DNA of 36,874 bases from Hyphomicrobiales bacterium (GCA_900474095.1 UCOA01000026.1:1-36874); one strand, 5' to 3'. Numbered from the stretch's first letter, positions 8,606 to 17,741 are shown. A program made the numbers and translations. Notes: generated from the sequence alone by a model not told the origin.

Positions 8606-9535
8606 TCAGGTCCAGCTCGAAAAGAAGTCCGGTCCGGCCTCGAGGCGGATATCCTCGCCGGCCCTGGCGCCCAATTGCTCGGCGTCGGCGGCCTTGCCTT
8701 CGGTCGTTACCCGGAAATGCTGGCTGCCGTCCGGCGTCAGGACCATGCCGGAGAAGCGGATCGTTTCGCCGTCCGATACGGCATAGCCGGCGATCGGTGT
8801 GCGGCAGGAGCCGTCGAGCGTCGAGAGGAATGCCCGTTCGCAGGTGACCGCCTGATGTGTCCTGACGTCGTTGATCGCGTCGAGAAGGCCGTTGACACGG
8901 TCGTCACCAATGCGGCTTTCGATGCAGATCGCGCCTTGCGCGGGTGCCGGAGGGAAGATTTCGGTATCGAGGATCTCCGTCGGCACGTCTTCCTTGCCGA
9001 GGCGCTTGAGGCCGGCGAAGGCGAGCAGCGTCGCATCGACCTGGCCTTCTGCCAGCTTCCGCAAACGGGTATCGACGAGGCCGCGATAGGTGATGACATT
9101 GATATCCGGCCGCAGCCGCTTGATCAGCGCCTGTCGCCGGAGCGACGAGGAGCCGATGGTCGCCCCCTCAGGCAGGTCCATGAGTTTCGCGGCGGTGCGC
9201 CCGATGAAGGCGTCGCGGGCGTCCTCGCGCGGCAGGTAGGCGGACAGGAACAAGCCGTCCGGCAGCTTCGTCGGCATGTCCTTGGAGGAGTGCACGGCGA
9301 AATCGAGGCCGCCGGAGAGAAGCATGTCCTCCAGCTCCTGGGTGAAGAGCCCCTTGCCGCCGATCGCTGCAAGAGAGCGGTCGGTGATGCGGTCGCCCAT
9401 GGTCGACAGCACGACGACTTCGAACATCTCGGCCGGCAGGCCATGCGCTGATATCAGGCGGTCCCGCGTTTCGTGGGCCTGAGCGAGCGCCAAGGGACTG
9501 CCCCGCGTGCCGATCCGGAAAGGTTTTGTTTGCAT
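8606..9535 (-). CDS. hemC: Hydroxymethylbilane synthase (porphobilinogen deaminase)
   Basis: HemC polymerises four porphobilinogens into hydroxymethylbilane. The 309-residue frame from the ATG at 9535 begins [17 protein letters not shown], the family N-terminus. Catalytic Asp86 is seen in SSKDMPT, cofactor-binding arginines in SSLRRQ (around 130-135), and the dipyrromethane-attachment Cys244 in [11 protein letters not shown]. The frame remains open about 135 codons further upstream, but that stretch is Arg-rich and antisense to tsaD, so it is an artefact. hemC is the first gene of the haem operon and is divergent from tsaD, with a 77-bp promoter region between them. Confidence 0.97.
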   Translation of the reverse strand: MQTKPFRIGTRGSPLALAQAHETRDRLISAHGLPAEMFEVVVLSTMGDRITDRSLAAIGGKGLFTQELEDMLLSGGLDFAVHSSKDMPTKLPDGLFLSAYLPREDARDAFIGRTAAKLMDLPEGATIGSSSLRRQALIKRLRPDINVITYRGLVDTRLRKLAEGQVDATLLAFAGLKRLGKEDVPTEILDTEIFPPAPAQGAICIESRIGDDRVNGLLDAINDVRTHQAVTCERAFLSTLDGSCRTPIAGYAVSDGETIRFSGMVLTPDGSQHFRVTTEGKAADAEQLGARAGEDIRLEAGPDFFSSWT

Positions 9536-9612
9536 CGACTGCGATCCGTTGTTACCGGAGTTCCGTGTATCCGCCTTTCCCTGCGACCGCAATATTCGAG
9601 TAAAGTAGCCCC

Positions 9613-10710
9613 ATGTCCTCGCCTCTGCGCATCCTCGGTATCGAAACAAGCTGCGATGAGACCGCGGCTTCCGTGGTGCTGCGCGATGAGAGCGGCCGTG
9701 GCGAGATTCTCGGCGATGTGGTTCTGAGCCAATTGGAAGAACACAGCGTCTATGGCGGCGTCGTGCCGGAAATCGCGGCGCGCGCTCATGTCGAGGCGCT
9801 GGATACGCTGGTCGAGGAGGCGCTGCTGCGTGCCGGCGTGACGCTTTCCGATATCGACGCGATCGCCGCCACCAGCGGACCGGGCCTGATCGGCGGCCTT
9901 CTCGTCGGCCTGATGACCGGCAAGGCGATCGCGCGGGCATCCGGCAAACCCCTCTACGCGGTCAATCACCTCGAGGGTCATGCCTTGACGGCGCGCCTGA
10001 CGGACCGGCTGTCCTTCCCCTATCTGATGCTGCTGGTTTCCGGCGGCCACACCCAACTCATTCTGGTGAAGGACGTCGGGGTTTACGAGCGCTGGGGCAC
10101 GACGATCGATGACGCGCTTGGCGAAGCCTTCGACAAGACGGCGAAGCTGCTCGGGCTTCCCTATCCCGGCGGGCCGGCGGTCGAACATGCGGCAAAAAGC
10201 GGCAACCCGGATCGCTTCTCCTTCCCGCGCCCACTGGTCGGCGAGGCGCGTCTCGATTTCTCCTTCTCGGGCCTGAAGACGGCTGTGCGCCAGGCGGCGC
10301 AGTCGATCGAGCCGGTGACCGAGCAGGATATCGCCGATATCTGCGCTTCCTTCCAGAAGGCGATTTCACGCACGCTCAAGGATCGCATCGGCAGGGGGTT
10401 GACGCGGTTCAAGGCCGAGTTTGCCGCGACCGTCGACAATCCGGCACTGGTCGTGGCCGGCGGTGTCGCTGCCAACCAGTCGCTGCGGGCGACATTGCAG
10501 GAACTGTGCGACAAGAGCGGCTTCCGCTTTGTCGCGCCGCCGCTGCAGCTGTGCACCGACAACGCCGCAATGATCGCCTGGGCTGGTGCCGAGCGGATGG
10601 CCGCGGGGTTGCCAGCCGACGCGCTCGATGTTTCGCCGCGCTCGCGCTGGCCGCTTGATGCCGACGCGAAAACCCTGATCGGTTTCGGCAAACGGGGAGC
10701 GAAGGCATAA
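9613..10710 (+). CDS. tsaD: tRNA N6-adenosine threonylcarbamoyltransferase
   Basis: TsaD (Kae1/YgjD/Gcp family), 365 residues. It transfers threonylcarbamoyl from TC-AMP to A37 of ANN-decoding tRNAs to make t6A, working with TsaB and TsaE. The N-terminus [14 protein letters not shown] is the family signature. The metal-binding histidines are in NHLEGH (His119, His123). SGGHTQL and the C-terminal [13 protein letters not shown] and [12 protein letters not shown] segments complete the ASKHA ATP-binding fold. Its TAA overlaps the gpsA ATG by one base (TAATG), implying translational coupling. tsaB and tsaE are not in the window. Confidence 0.97.
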   Translation: MSSPLRILGIETSCDETAASVVLRDESGRGEILGDVVLSQLEEHSVYGGVVPEIAARAHVEALDTLVEEALLRAGVTLSDIDAIAATSGPGLIGGLLVGLMTGKAIARASGKPLYAVNHLEGHALTARLTDRLSFPYLMLLVSGGHTQLILVKDVGVYERWGTTIDDALGEAFDKTAKLLGLPYPGGPAVEHAAKSGNPDRFSFPRPLVGEARLDFSFSGLKTAVRQAAQSIEPVTEQDIADICASFQKAISRTLKDRIGRGLTRFKAEFAATVDNPALVVAGGVAANQSLRATLQELCDKSGFRFVAPPLQLCTDNAAMIAWAGAERMAAGLPADALDVSPRSRWPLDADAKTLIGFGKRGAKA

Positions 10711-11717
10711 TGACTGAGGCCGCTTTACAGATGGATCGCATCGTTGTTGTCGGTTCAGGCGCTTTCGGCACCGCGCTCGCCGCCGTTGCTGCAGCATCGG
10801 GCAAGGCGCCGGTGACGCTGCTTACCCGCCGCGAAAGCATCGTCGAGGATTTCAGGGAAACCGGCCGCAACGATTCCGCATTGCCGGGTATCGACCTGCC
10901 GGAAGCATTGACCGTTTCCGACGATCCGACGGTGCTGGAAGGCGCCAGCATCGTGCTCTTTGCCATGCCGTCGCAGGCACAGCGCGAGGCGGCCCGTTCG
11001 CTGCACGGGTTCATTGACAAGGGCGCGGATGTCGTCATCTGCGCCAAGGGCATGGAGCGTTCCAGCGGCCGCTTGCTGACGGATATCGTCGAGGAAGAGC
11101 TGCATCTGCAAAATGTCGCGGTGCTCTCGGGGCCTGGCTTCGCCGCCGACATCGCCAAGGGCCTGCCGACGGCGATGGTGATTGCGGCGGGCAGCCTCGA
11201 ACGGGCGGCCTCCCTGGCCGAGGCGCTGTCGGGTGCAACGTTCCGCCTCTATCCCTCCGCGGACCGGATAGGCGTGCAGCTTGGCGGCGCCTTGAAGAAC
11301 GTGCTGGCGATCGCCTGCGGCATCGTCGAAGGTGCTGGGCTCGGCGATTCGGCGCGCGCGGCGCTGATTTCCCGCGGCCTCGCGGAGATGTCGCGCTTCG
11401 TGGCGGCGCGCGGCGGCGAAGCCGATACGGTGCGTGGGCTCTCGGGCCTCGGCGACCTCGTGCTGACGGCGACCAGCCACCAATCCCGCAATCTTCGCTA
11501 CGGCATTGCGCTCGGCGCGAGCGGCAGCGCCAGGGGGCAGACGCAGACGGCAGAGCTTGTGGAGGGCGCGTTTGCGGCCTCCGTCGCGGCCGATGTCGCC
11601 CGGCAGCTGGGTGTCGATATGCCGCTCACCGACGCTGTCGCTGCCATCATCGACGGAAAGACGGATGTGGAGACGGCGCTGGAAGGGCTGATGTCTCGCC
11701 CGATCACGCCGGAATAG
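10710..11717 (+). CDS. gpsA: Glycerol-3-phosphate dehydrogenase [NAD(P)+]
   Basis: A 335-residue cytoplasmic GpsA that reduces dihydroxyacetone phosphate to sn-glycerol-3-phosphate for phospholipid synthesis. The dinucleotide-binding loop is [13 protein letters not shown] (about residues 12-24); many GpsA proteins have Trp where Phe stands here. CAKGME and [18 protein letters not shown] are conserved substrate-domain segments, and [14 protein letters not shown] carries the catalytic lysine. The C-terminal helical domain is complete. It starts inside the tsaD stop codon. An internal ATG at residue 8 is a possible alternative start, but the TAATG coupling favours the first. Confidence 0.96.
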   Translation: MTEAALQMDRIVVVGSGAFGTALAAVAAASGKAPVTLLTRRESIVEDFRETGRNDSALPGIDLPEALTVSDDPTVLEGASIVLFAMPSQAQREAARSLHGFIDKGADVVICAKGMERSSGRLLTDIVEEELHLQNVAVLSGPGFAADIAKGLPTAMVIAAGSLERAASLAEALSGATFRLYPSADRIGVQLGGALKNVLAIACGIVEGAGLGDSARAALISRGLAEMSRFVAARGGEADTVRGLSGLGDLVLTATSHQSRNLRYGIALGASGSARGQTQTAELVEGAFAASVAADVARQLGVDMPLTDAVAAIIDGKTDVETALEGLMSRPITPE

Positions 11718-11762
11718 TCAATCCCAGAATAATCACCAGGACAGTCAATCAAGGAGACCATC

Positions 11763-12056
11763 ATGCTGTTTGCCGTTTTGTGCACGGACAAGCCGAACGC
11801 CCTGCAAGTGCGGATGGACACGCGTCCGGAACACATCGTCTTTCTCGACGATCTCAATGCCAAGGGCGGGCTCGCCTTCGCCGGGCCGTTCCTCGATGAG
11901 GCCGGCAAGCCGAATGGCAGCCTGGTCGTCATCAACGCGGAGACCATCGAGGACGCGCGCACGATCGCCGCTGCCGACCCCTATGCCAAGGCTGGCCTGT
12001 TCGCCCAAGTCGACATCAAGCCCTGGAACTGGGTCTTCAACAAGCCGGAGGCTTGA
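11763..12056 (+). CDS. YciI family protein
   Basis: A 97-residue single-domain YCII protein with a dimeric ferredoxin-like alpha/beta fold. It has the early His in RPEHIVFLDDL (His24) and an Asp further on in FLDEAGKPNGSLVVI that probably correspond to the proposed His-Asp active-site pair. The C-terminal PYAKAGLFAQVDIKPWNWVF segment is typical of the group. Biochemical role in bacteria is largely unknown. AAGGAG lies 6 nt before the ATG, and the stop overlaps or abuts the EVE gene, so the two are coupled. A second, more divergent YciI protein sits at 26392-26709. Confidence 0.88.
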   Translation: MLFAVLCTDKPNALQVRMDTRPEHIVFLDDLNAKGGLAFAGPFLDEAGKPNGSLVVINAETIEDARTIAAADPYAKAGLFAQVDIKPWNWVFNKPEA

Positions 12057-12058
12057 GC

Positions 12059-12490
12059 GTGGGATACTGGCTTTACAAGTCCGAGCCGTTCAAATGGTCC
12101 TGGCAGATGCAGAAGGATGCAGGCGAGAAGGGTACCGAATGGACGGGTGTGCGCAACTATCTGGCACGCAACAACATGCGGGCCATGCAGATCGGCGACA
12201 AGGGCTTCTTCTACCATTCGAACGAAGGCCTTGAGATCGTCGGGATTACCGAGGTGTGTGCGCTGTCGCACCCGGATTCGACCGCCGAGGGCGATGCCCG
12301 CTGGGACTGCGTGGATATCCGCGCCGTCTGCGACCTGCCGGTGCCGGTCTCGTTGAAGGACATCAAGGCCAATCCGAAATTCGAGAAGATGGCGCTGGTT
12401 ACCTCGATGCGGCTTTCCGTCCAGCCGGTCACCGAGGAGGAATATCTCGAGATCTGCCGCCTTGGTGGGCTGGACAACCCGCCGCGCTGA
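12059..12490 (+). CDS. EVE domain-containing protein (THYN1-like)
   Basis: A 143-residue single-domain EVE protein of the PUA-like superfamily. The N-terminal YWLYKSEPFKWSW, the EWTGVRNYLARNNMR block and GDKGFFYHS strand are the diagnostic conserved segments. EVE domains recognise modified bases in DNA or RNA. I chose the GTG at 12059 because GGAG (12047-12050) lies 8 nt upstream; a TTG at 12053 overlapping the yciI TGA would be only 2 nt from it. It is the last gene of the tsaD-gpsA-yciI-EVE run, downstream of a tRNA-modification gene, which is a suggestive context for a modified-base reader. Confidence 0.92.
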   Translation: MGYWLYKSEPFKWSWQMQKDAGEKGTEWTGVRNYLARNNMRAMQIGDKGFFYHSNEGLEIVGITEVCALSHPDSTAEGDARWDCVDIRAVCDLPVPVSLKDIKANPKFEKMALVTSMRLSVQPVTEEEYLEICRLGGLDNPPR

Positions 12491-12531
12491 TTTGTGTCTG
12501 TGGTTGATGGATCGCCTGCTCCTCGGTGATG

Positions 12532-12643
12532 CCCCTCACCCTAACCCTCTCCCCGCAAGCGGGGAGAGGGAGCTGCCCCGAGATTGGCGCCTGTCCCTTC
12601 TCCCGTTGTGAGGGGAGAAGGCGCCCGAAGGGCGGATGAGGGG
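12532..12643. repeat. RIME-like rhizobial palindromic repeat
   Basis: A 112-bp element bounded by CCCCTCA / TGAGGGG inverted ends. It contains a perfect 12-bp stem with a 2-nt loop (12545-12556 / 12559-12570), a 9-bp stem CCTTCTCCC / GGGAGAAGG (12596-12604 / 12613-12621) and a small CGCCC-GAA-GGGCG stem (12622-12634). Composition and two-palindrome layout resemble the Rhizobium-specific intergenic mosaic elements (RIME) common between rhizobial genes. It lies between the EVE and methyltransferase genes and could act as a terminator or mRNA-end protector. Confidence 0.75.
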
Positions 12644-12683
12644 ACTTTATGCCGTGGGCCAATCAATCGGAAGCATTCCAGCC

Positions 12684-13331
12684 GTGAAAACCGATCCCGA
12701 AACCTTCATTCGTGCCAATACCGGCATCATGGCGCCGCCGCATGTGCCCGAGATCCGGCTCTATCTGGCTAGCGAAGCGCATGATCTCTGGCTGAGGACG
12801 GAGGCGGAGCTGGAGGAGATCGGCTTGCCGCCGCCGTTCTGGGCTTTTGCCTGGGCAGGCGGGCAGGGGCTGGCGCGGTATATTCTTGATCATCCGCCGC
12901 TGGTCGAAGGCAAGCAGGTGATCGATTTCGCTTCCGGGTCCGGACTCGTGGCGATCGCGGCGATAAAAGCGGGCGCGACGTCGGTTCTGGCGGTCGATAT
13001 CGATCCCTGGGCGCAAACCGCCATTCGGCTGAATGCCGCGCTGAACGGCGTCGCGGTGTCCTTCGCCTCATCCGATATCATCGGCAACGAGCGCAGTGCC
13101 GACGTCTATTTTGCCGGCGATGTCTTCTACGACAAGGCCTTTGCCGATCGACTGGTCCCATGGTTCACCGCGCTTGCGGAAAGGGGGGCCGCCGTGCTGG
13201 TCGGCGATCCCGGTCGCGCCTATTGCCCGCGCGACCGAATGCAGATGCTTTCAACCTATCAGGTGCCGGTGACCCGCGCCCTGGAGGACAGCGAGGTCAA
13301 GAAGACCACAGTCTGGCGTTTTCCTGCATAA
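12684..13331 (+). CDS. Class I SAM methyltransferase, METTL20 (ETF-beta lysine methyltransferase)-like
   Basis: A 215-residue Rossmann methyltransferase. Motif I is [15 protein letters not shown] (about residues 79-93), the acidic end of strand 2 is AVDIDPWA (103-110), and the strand-4 motif is DVFY (146-149). The D-x-x-Y form fits the MTF16 lysine methyltransferase family that includes METTL20; an Agrobacterium METTL20 has been shown to methylate ETF-beta and ribosomal protein L7/L12. [15 protein letters not shown] (52-66) is the matching N-terminal segment. I prefer the GTG at 12684, with GGAAG 10 nt upstream; the ATG at 12636 lies inside the palindromic repeat and would add 16 unlikely residues. 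The methyltransferase fold is certain, the substrate inferred. Confidence 0.82.
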   Translation: MKTDPETFIRANTGIMAPPHVPEIRLYLASEAHDLWLRTEAELEEIGLPPPFWAFAWAGGQGLARYILDHPPLVEGKQVIDFASGSGLVAIAAIKAGATSVLAVDIDPWAQTAIRLNAALNGVAVSFASSDIIGNERSADVYFAGDVFYDKAFADRLVPWFTALAERGAAVLVGDPGRAYCPRDRMQMLSTYQVPVTRALEDSEVKKTTVWRFPA

Positions 13332-13435
13332 TTCCCTCAATTGGAATCGATTCAAGGAAAAAATGGCTGCAGTTTCAAGGTGCTGGAGCGCCCTTGGCGC
13401 GTCATTTTTGACGCGGCGCCGTAGCGGTCCGGACA

Positions 13436-14011
13436 TCAGCGGCGGATGACGCAGACGCCGGCCTCCCAGGAGCAGGCCCGGCCGGCAGTCGATGGGGTCA
13501 CGCGGATGATCTTGGCGCGGGGCGCGCTATAATCGCTGTCGGCGGCGCCGCTGTAATAGCCATAGCCGCCGCGTTCGGAGTAGAAATACGTGCCGTTGCC
13601 CGGATCGCTCCAGGCCGACAGGCCGCCGAAATAGGTGCCGCCAAGGGTCTCTGAGGGAAAATCATCGCCGCCATAAGCCGATGCCCAATAGTTCCGATCA
13701 GGCCCACGGGATTCGCGCACGACGTTCCGCTGGCTGGGGCGGCGATACGATCCGTATCGGCGCTCGAAATAGCGGCGTTCGGCGTTGATGCCTGAAAGGC
13801 GCACATTACGATTGCGGCGATGAAGGAGGCGACTATCGACATTGACGCCGGACAGCACTTCCCGGTCGCGGCGTTCGTGATGATGACGGCGCATGAAATG
13901 CCGCTCGCCATCGGAACGGTCACGCGCTTCGGCGAAATCGGCAAAGGAAAGAATCAGGGCGAAGACGGCGACCAAGACTTTCGTCGCATTCGATAGGGTG
14001 ATTGGACGCAT
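13436..14011 (-). CDS. Secreted Arg/Tyr-rich hypothetical protein
   Basis: A 191-residue protein from the ATG at 14011, with GGAGG 10 nt upstream. It has a signal peptide (hydrophobic residues about 10-26, cleavage near AEA). The mature protein is very basic and rich in Arg, His, Tyr and Gly, with little predicted core. Two imperfect repeats, VLSGVNVDSRLLHRRNR and VRLSGINAERRYFERR, stand in tandem near residues 50-85. Two cysteines near the C-terminus (ACSWEAGVC) may pair. An in-frame ATG at 14083 would add 24 residues that look non-coding. I do not recognise the family; a role at the cell envelope is inferred from the signal peptide. Confidence 0.7.
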   Translation of the reverse strand: MRPITLSNATKVLVAVFALILSFADFAEARDRSDGERHFMRRHHHERRDREVLSGVNVDSRLLHRRNRNVRLSGINAERRYFERRYGSYRRPSQRNVVRESRGPDRNYWASAYGGDDFPSETLGGTYFGGLSAWSDPGNGTYFYSERGGYGYYSGAADSDYSAPRAKIIRVTPSTAGRACSWEAGVCVIRR

Positions 14012-14034
14012 TTCGAGGAGCCCTCCGCGCAGGC

Positions 14035-14050
14035 TTAACAAATCCTTAAC
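14035..14050. promoter_or_regulatory. Candidate CtrA-binding site (TTAA-N7-TTAAC)
   Basis: TTAA (14035-14038) and TTAAC (14046-14050) are separated by exactly 7 bp, which matches the CtrA full-site consensus of alphaproteobacteria. It lies 24 bp upstream of the start codon of the minus-strand secreted protein gene, in its promoter or leader. The match is exact, but such a short motif can occur by chance. Confidence 0.4.
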
Positions 14051-14159
14051 GGGCAATGTGCGGCAGTTGACGGCAAAAGTCACGGAATGCGTTGAATTTT
14101 CGCGGTCTATCGTTAACGCCGGCGCTCTTTCGATTCGGCCGCTGCGCCTCCTTTTCGTC

Positions 14160-14257
14160 TAATCGATTAAAATGATTTTGCAGTGCAAACACACTTGTCG
14201 TTAATCAATATGGTGATTAAACGTCGGCTGACTGAATTGTGCACAATCATGTGCAAT
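14160..14257. promoter_or_regulatory. Cluster of dyad operators upstream of sdhC
   Basis: Three symmetric sites occur in 98 bp before sdhC. TAATCGATTA (14160-14169) is a perfect 10-bp palindrome. TTAATCA-N6-TGATTAA (14201-14220) has 7-bp arms sharing the TAATC half-site with the first, about four helical turns away. ATTGTGCACAAT (14236-14247) is a perfect 12-bp palindrome followed by a further half-like ATGTGCAAT (14249-14257). The promoter itself is not clear by eye. The region is AT-rich compared with its surroundings. These probably bind one or two regulators of succinate dehydrogenase expression; identity unknown. Confidence 0.5.
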
Positions 14258-14316
14258 ACCGGATAGATATAGTCCAGTTTTTGGGCATCCCTTTCCGGTT
14301 CTTCCGTGGGGTTCCG

Positions 14317-14709
14317 ATGACGAATGTCACCAAAAGCCGGCCGCTTTCGCCGCACTTGCAAATCTACAAATTCGTTCCGACCATGGCGATGTCCATAATC
14401 CACCGCATCACGGGGGCCGCGCTTTATGTCGGCACCGTGCTGGTTGCAGCCTGGCTGGTGGCTGCAGCTTCCGGTCCTGATTATTTCAGCTGGGTCAACT
14501 GGTTCTTCGGCTCGATCCTCGGGCAGCTCATATTGGTCGGCTATACCTGGGCACTCATTCATCATCTGCTCGGTGGTCTGAGGCACATTCTCTGGGATGT
14601 CGGGCTCGGATACGAGAAGCATTTCGCCAACAGGCTGGCGATTGCCAATCTGGTCGCCTCCGTTGTTGTGACGCTGCTCATCTGGGCCGCCGTCCTGCTT
14701 TTTGTTTAA
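14317..14709 (+). CDS. sdhC: Succinate dehydrogenase cytochrome b556 subunit
   Basis: A 130-residue membrane anchor of complex II. It has the family N-terminus KSRPLSPHLQIYK, the SIIHRITG signature (about residues 26-33), three transmembrane segments, and the HH-x6-H-x3-D block around residues 82-94 that holds the likely haem b ligand. It helps bind ubiquinone and haem together with SdhD. The ATG at 14317 has GTGGGG 5 nt upstream; an upstream in-frame ATG at 14239 would start inside an operator-like palindrome and is rejected. It is the first gene of sdhCDAB and ends 10 nt before sdhD. Confidence 0.95.
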   Translation: MTNVTKSRPLSPHLQIYKFVPTMAMSIIHRITGAALYVGTVLVAAWLVAAASGPDYFSWVNWFFGSILGQLILVGYTWALIHHLLGGLRHILWDVGLGYEKHFANRLAIANLVASVVVTLLIWAAVLLFV

Positions 14710-14719
14710 GGATATTGCG

Positions 14720-15100
14720 ATGGATATGCGCACGCCTCTTGGCAAGGTTCGCGGGCTCGGCTCCGCCAGATCCGGAACGGAGCATTTCTGGCGCGTCCGC
14801 ACGACCGCCCTCGCGCTGGTGCCGCTGCTTCTCTTCTACGTGGTTTTTCTCATCATGTATGCGGGACGGCCCTATGAAGAGGTGCTTGCTGCACTTGCCA
14901 ATCCCTTCGTATCGGTGATCACGGCGCTGACGATCGTTGCCAGCGTCATCCACATGAAGCTCGGCATGGAAGAGATCATCCAGGACTATATCCACTCCGA
15001 AGGATTGAAGCTGTCGCTTCTCGTTCTTAACACGTTCTTTTCCCTCTTCGTTGGCGGTTTCTGTCTGTTCGCCGGCCTGAAGATTGCATTTGCGGGATAA
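14720..15100 (+). CDS. sdhD: Succinate dehydrogenase membrane anchor subunit
   Basis: A 126-residue SdhD with three transmembrane helices (about residues 30-48, 62-82, 98-122). The segment [13 protein letters not shown] (78-90) matches the conserved His and Asp-Tyr residues of SdhD that lie at the haem and quinone sites. The start is ATG at 14720 with AGGA 7 nt upstream; the frame is open slightly further back to a TTG at 14702 inside sdhC, which is not used. It is 4 nt upstream of sdhA. Confidence 0.94.
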   Translation: MDMRTPLGKVRGLGSARSGTEHFWRVRTTALALVPLLLFYVVFLIMYAGRPYEEVLAALANPFVSVITALTIVASVIHMKLGMEEIIQDYIHSEGLKLSLLVLNTFFSLFVGGFCLFAGLKIAFAG

Positions 15101-15104
15101 TCAC

Positions 15105-16949
15105 ATGGCATCGCTCAACTCACCTGCGTCCGCCGGCAAGGCCTATACCTATGTCGACCATGCCTTCGACGTCATCGTCGTCGGCGCCGGCGGCGCCGGT
15201 CTGCGCGCCACGCTCGGCATGGCCGAGCAGGGCTTCAAGACGGCCTGCATCACCAAGGTCTTCCCGACGCGCTCCCACACGGTTGCAGCGCAGGGCGGTA
15301 TCGCGGCCTCGCTGCAGAACATGACACCGGACAGCTGGCAATGGCACCTCTACGACACCGTCAAGGGCTCCGACTGGCTGGGCGACGTCGATGCCATGCA
15401 GTATCTCGCCATGGAAGCGCCGAAGGCGGTCTATGAGCTTGAGCATTACGGCGTGCCCTTCTCGCGCAATGCCGAAGGCAAGATCTATCAGCGTCCGTTC
15501 GGCGGCCATATGCAGAACTACGGCGAAGGTCCGCCGGTGCAGCGCACCTGTGCTGCCGCCGACCGTACCGGGCACGCCATCCTGCACACGCTCTACGGCC
15601 AGTCGCTGAAGCACAACGCCGAATTCTTCATCGAATATTTCGCCCTCGACCTGATCATGTCCGACGACGGCAGCCGTTGCACCGGCGTCGTCGCCTGGAA
15701 CCTCGACGACGGCACGATCCATCGCTTCGCCGCCAAGATGGTGGTGCTGGCGACCGGCGGTTACGGCCGCGCCTATTTCTCGGCGACCTCCGCCCATACC
15801 TGCACCGGCGACGGCGGCGGCATGATCGCCCGCGCCGGCCTGCCGCTGCAGGACATGGAATTCGTGCAGTTCCATCCGACCGGCATCTACGGCGCCGGCT
15901 GTCTGATCACCGAAGGCGCGCGCGGCGAAGGCGGCTATCTCGTCAATTCCGAAGGCGAGCGCTTCATGGAGCGTTACGCCCCGTCGGCCAAGGATCTTGC
16001 CTCGCGCGACGTGGTCTCGCGCTGCATGACGCTCGAAATCCGCGAAGGCCGCGGCGTCGGCAAGAACAAGGATCACATCTACCTGCATCTCGACCATCTC
16101 GATCCGGCCGTGCTGCACGAACGCCTGCCGGGTATTTCAGAGAGCGCCAAGATCTTCGCCGGCGTCGATGTCACCCGCGAGCCGATCCCGGTCCTTCCAA
16201 CCGTCCACTACAACATGGGCGGCATTCCGACCAACTACTGGGGCGAAGTGCTGAACGCCGACAGCGCCAATCCGGAGCGGATCATCCCCGGACTGATGGC
16301 CGTCGGCGAAGCCGGCTGCGCCTCGGTGCACGGCGCCAACCGCCTGGGTTCCAACTCGCTGATCGACCTTGTGGTCTTTGGCCGTGCCGCTGCCATCCGC
16401 GCCGGCGAAGTGATCGACCGTGCCTCTTCGATCCCGGCGATCAACGAGAAGGCCTCGGAAAAGATCATGACGCGCTTCGACAGGCTGCGCCATGCCGATG
16501 GCGGAACGCCGACTGCCGTGCTGCGCGAAAAGATGCAGCGCACCATGCAGGAAGACGCCGCCGTGTTCCGCACGCAGGAATCGCTGGAATCGGGCTGCAA
16601 GCGCATGAGCGCGATCTGGCAGGAACTGCCGGATATCAAGGTCACCGACCGCTCGATGATCTGGAACTCCGATCTGGTCGAAACGCTGGAGCTGGAAAAC
16701 CTGATGGCCAACGCCATCACCACGGTCGTCGGCGCCGAAGCCCGCAAGGAAAGCCGCGGCTCCCACGCCCGCGAGGACTATACCAGCGGGGCGTTTGCCG
16801 GCCGCGACGACGTCAACTGGCGCAAGCATACGCTGTCCTGGGTGAACGAGGCGGGCGAGGTGAGGCTCGACTATCGCCCGGTTCATACGGAACTGCTGCA
16901 GCCGGGTATTGACCCGTATAAGATAGAGCCGAAGGCGCGTGTGTATTGA
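15105..16949 (+). CDS. sdhA: Succinate dehydrogenase flavoprotein subunit
   Basis: A 614-residue SdhA that oxidises succinate to fumarate on the cytoplasmic face of complex II. The FAD-binding loop VVGAGGAG is at about 25-32. [13 protein letters not shown] carries His58, the residue covalently linked to [14 protein letters not shown] and EGARGEGG lie in the capping and substrate region, and [11 protein letters not shown] is the conserved C-terminal FAD-contact segment. The C-terminus YRPVH and a full-length fit show it is intact. The ATG at 15105 is 4 nt after the sdhD stop; sdhB follows 12 nt downstream. Confidence 0.98.
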   Translation: MASLNSPASAGKAYTYVDHAFDVIVVGAGGAGLRATLGMAEQGFKTACITKVFPTRSHTVAAQGGIAASLQNMTPDSWQWHLYDTVKGSDWLGDVDAMQYLAMEAPKAVYELEHYGVPFSRNAEGKIYQRPFGGHMQNYGEGPPVQRTCAAADRTGHAILHTLYGQSLKHNAEFFIEYFALDLIMSDDGSRCTGVVAWNLDDGTIHRFAAKMVVLATGGYGRAYFSATSAHTCTGDGGGMIARAGLPLQDMEFVQFHPTGIYGAGCLITEGARGEGGYLVNSEGERFMERYAPSAKDLASRDVVSRCMTLEIREGRGVGKNKDHIYLHLDHLDPAVLHERLPGISESAKIFAGVDVTREPIPVLPTVHYNMGGIPTNYWGEVLNADSANPERIIPGLMAVGEAGCASVHGANRLGSNSLIDLVVFGRAAAIRAGEVIDRASSIPAINEKASEKIMTRFDRLRHADGGTPTAVLREKMQRTMQEDAAVFRTQESLESGCKRMSAIWQELPDIKVTDRSMIWNSDLVETLELENLMANAITTVVGAEARKESRGSHAREDYTSGAFAGRDDVNWRKHTLSWVNEAGEVRLDYRPVHTELLQPGIDPYKIEPKARVY

Positions 16950-16961
16950 GGAGAATGAAAC

Positions 16962-17741
16962 ATGGTTGAACTCGCTCTCCCCAAGAATTCGCAGATGACC
17001 GAAGGCAAGGTCTGGCCGAAGCCGGCCGGGGCCAGGAACACGCGCGAATTGCGCGTCTATCGCTGGAGCCCGGACGACGGCAAGAACCCGTCGATCGACA
17101 CGTTCTATATCGATGTCGACGATTGCGGCCCGATGGTTCTCGACGCGCTGCTCTACATCAAGAACAAGATCGACCCGACACTGACGCTGCGCCGCTCGTG
17201 CCGCGAAGGCATCTGCGGCTCCTGCGCCATGAACATCGACGGCACCAATACGCTGGCCTGTACCAAGGGCATGGATGAGGTGAAGGGCACGGTGAAGGTC
17301 TATCCGCTGCCGCATATGCCCGTGGTCAAGGACCTAGTGCCGGATCTCACCAATTTCTACGCCCAGCACCGCTCGATCGAGCCGTGGCTGAAGACCGTTT
17401 CGCCGACGCCGGCCAAGGAATGGAAGCAGAGCCATGAGGATCGCCAGAAACTCGACGGCCTCTACGAGTGCATCCTCTGCGCCTGCTGTTCCGCCTCCTG
17501 CCCGAGCTACTGGTGGAACGGCGACCGCTATCTCGGCCCGGCCGTGCTCTTGCAGGCCTATCGCTGGCTGATCGACAGCCGCGACGAGGCAAAGGGCGAG
17601 CGCCTCGACAATCTCGAAGACCCGTTCCGCCTCTATCGCTGCCACACGATCATGAACTGCGCCCAGACCTGTCCCAAGGGCCTGAACCCGGCCAAGGCGA
17701 TCGGCGAGATCAAGAAGATGATGGTCGAGCGGCGGCTCTGA
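16962..17741 (+). CDS. sdhB: Succinate dehydrogenase iron-sulfur subunit
   Basis: A 259-residue SdhB passing electrons from FAD to ubiquinone. All cluster ligands are present: [2Fe-2S] Cys80, 85, 88 and 100 in [10 protein letters not shown] plus the distal Cys; [4Fe-4S] Cys170, 173, 176 and 237; [3Fe-4S] Cys180, 227 and 233. The ferredoxin-like N-domain and helical C-domain are complete. GAGGAG precedes the ATG. It is the last gene of the operon. A weak hairpin at 17817-17841 may end the transcript. Confidence 0.98.
   Translation: MVELALPKNSQMTEGKVWPKPAGARNTRELRVYRWSPDDGKNPSIDTFYIDVDDCGPMVLDALLYIKNKIDPTLTLRRSCREGICGSCAMNIDGTNTLACTKGMDEVKGTVKVYPLPHMPVVKDLVPDLTNFYAQHRSIEPWLKTVSPTPAKEWKQSHEDRQKLDGLYECILCACCSASCPSYWWNGDRYLGPAVLLQAYRWLIDSRDEAKGERLDNLEDPFRLYRCHTIMNCAQTCPKGLNPAKAIGEIKKMMVERRL

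Noticed and set aside
9536-9940. The hemC frame remains open about 135 codons upstream of its ATG
   Set aside because: The stretch is Arg/Ser-rich, lies antisense to tsaD and has no HemC similarity; the family N-terminus begins at 9535.
13398-13415. CGCGTCA-TTTT-TGACGCG stem between the methyltransferase and secreted-protein genes as a terminator
   Set aside because: A 7-bp stem with its Ts in the loop and no T-run after it on either strand; too weak to call.
14239-14316. Upstream start for sdhC
   Set aside because: It would begin in the operator-like palindromes, and the ATG at 14317 has a good Shine-Dalgarno and the family N-terminus.
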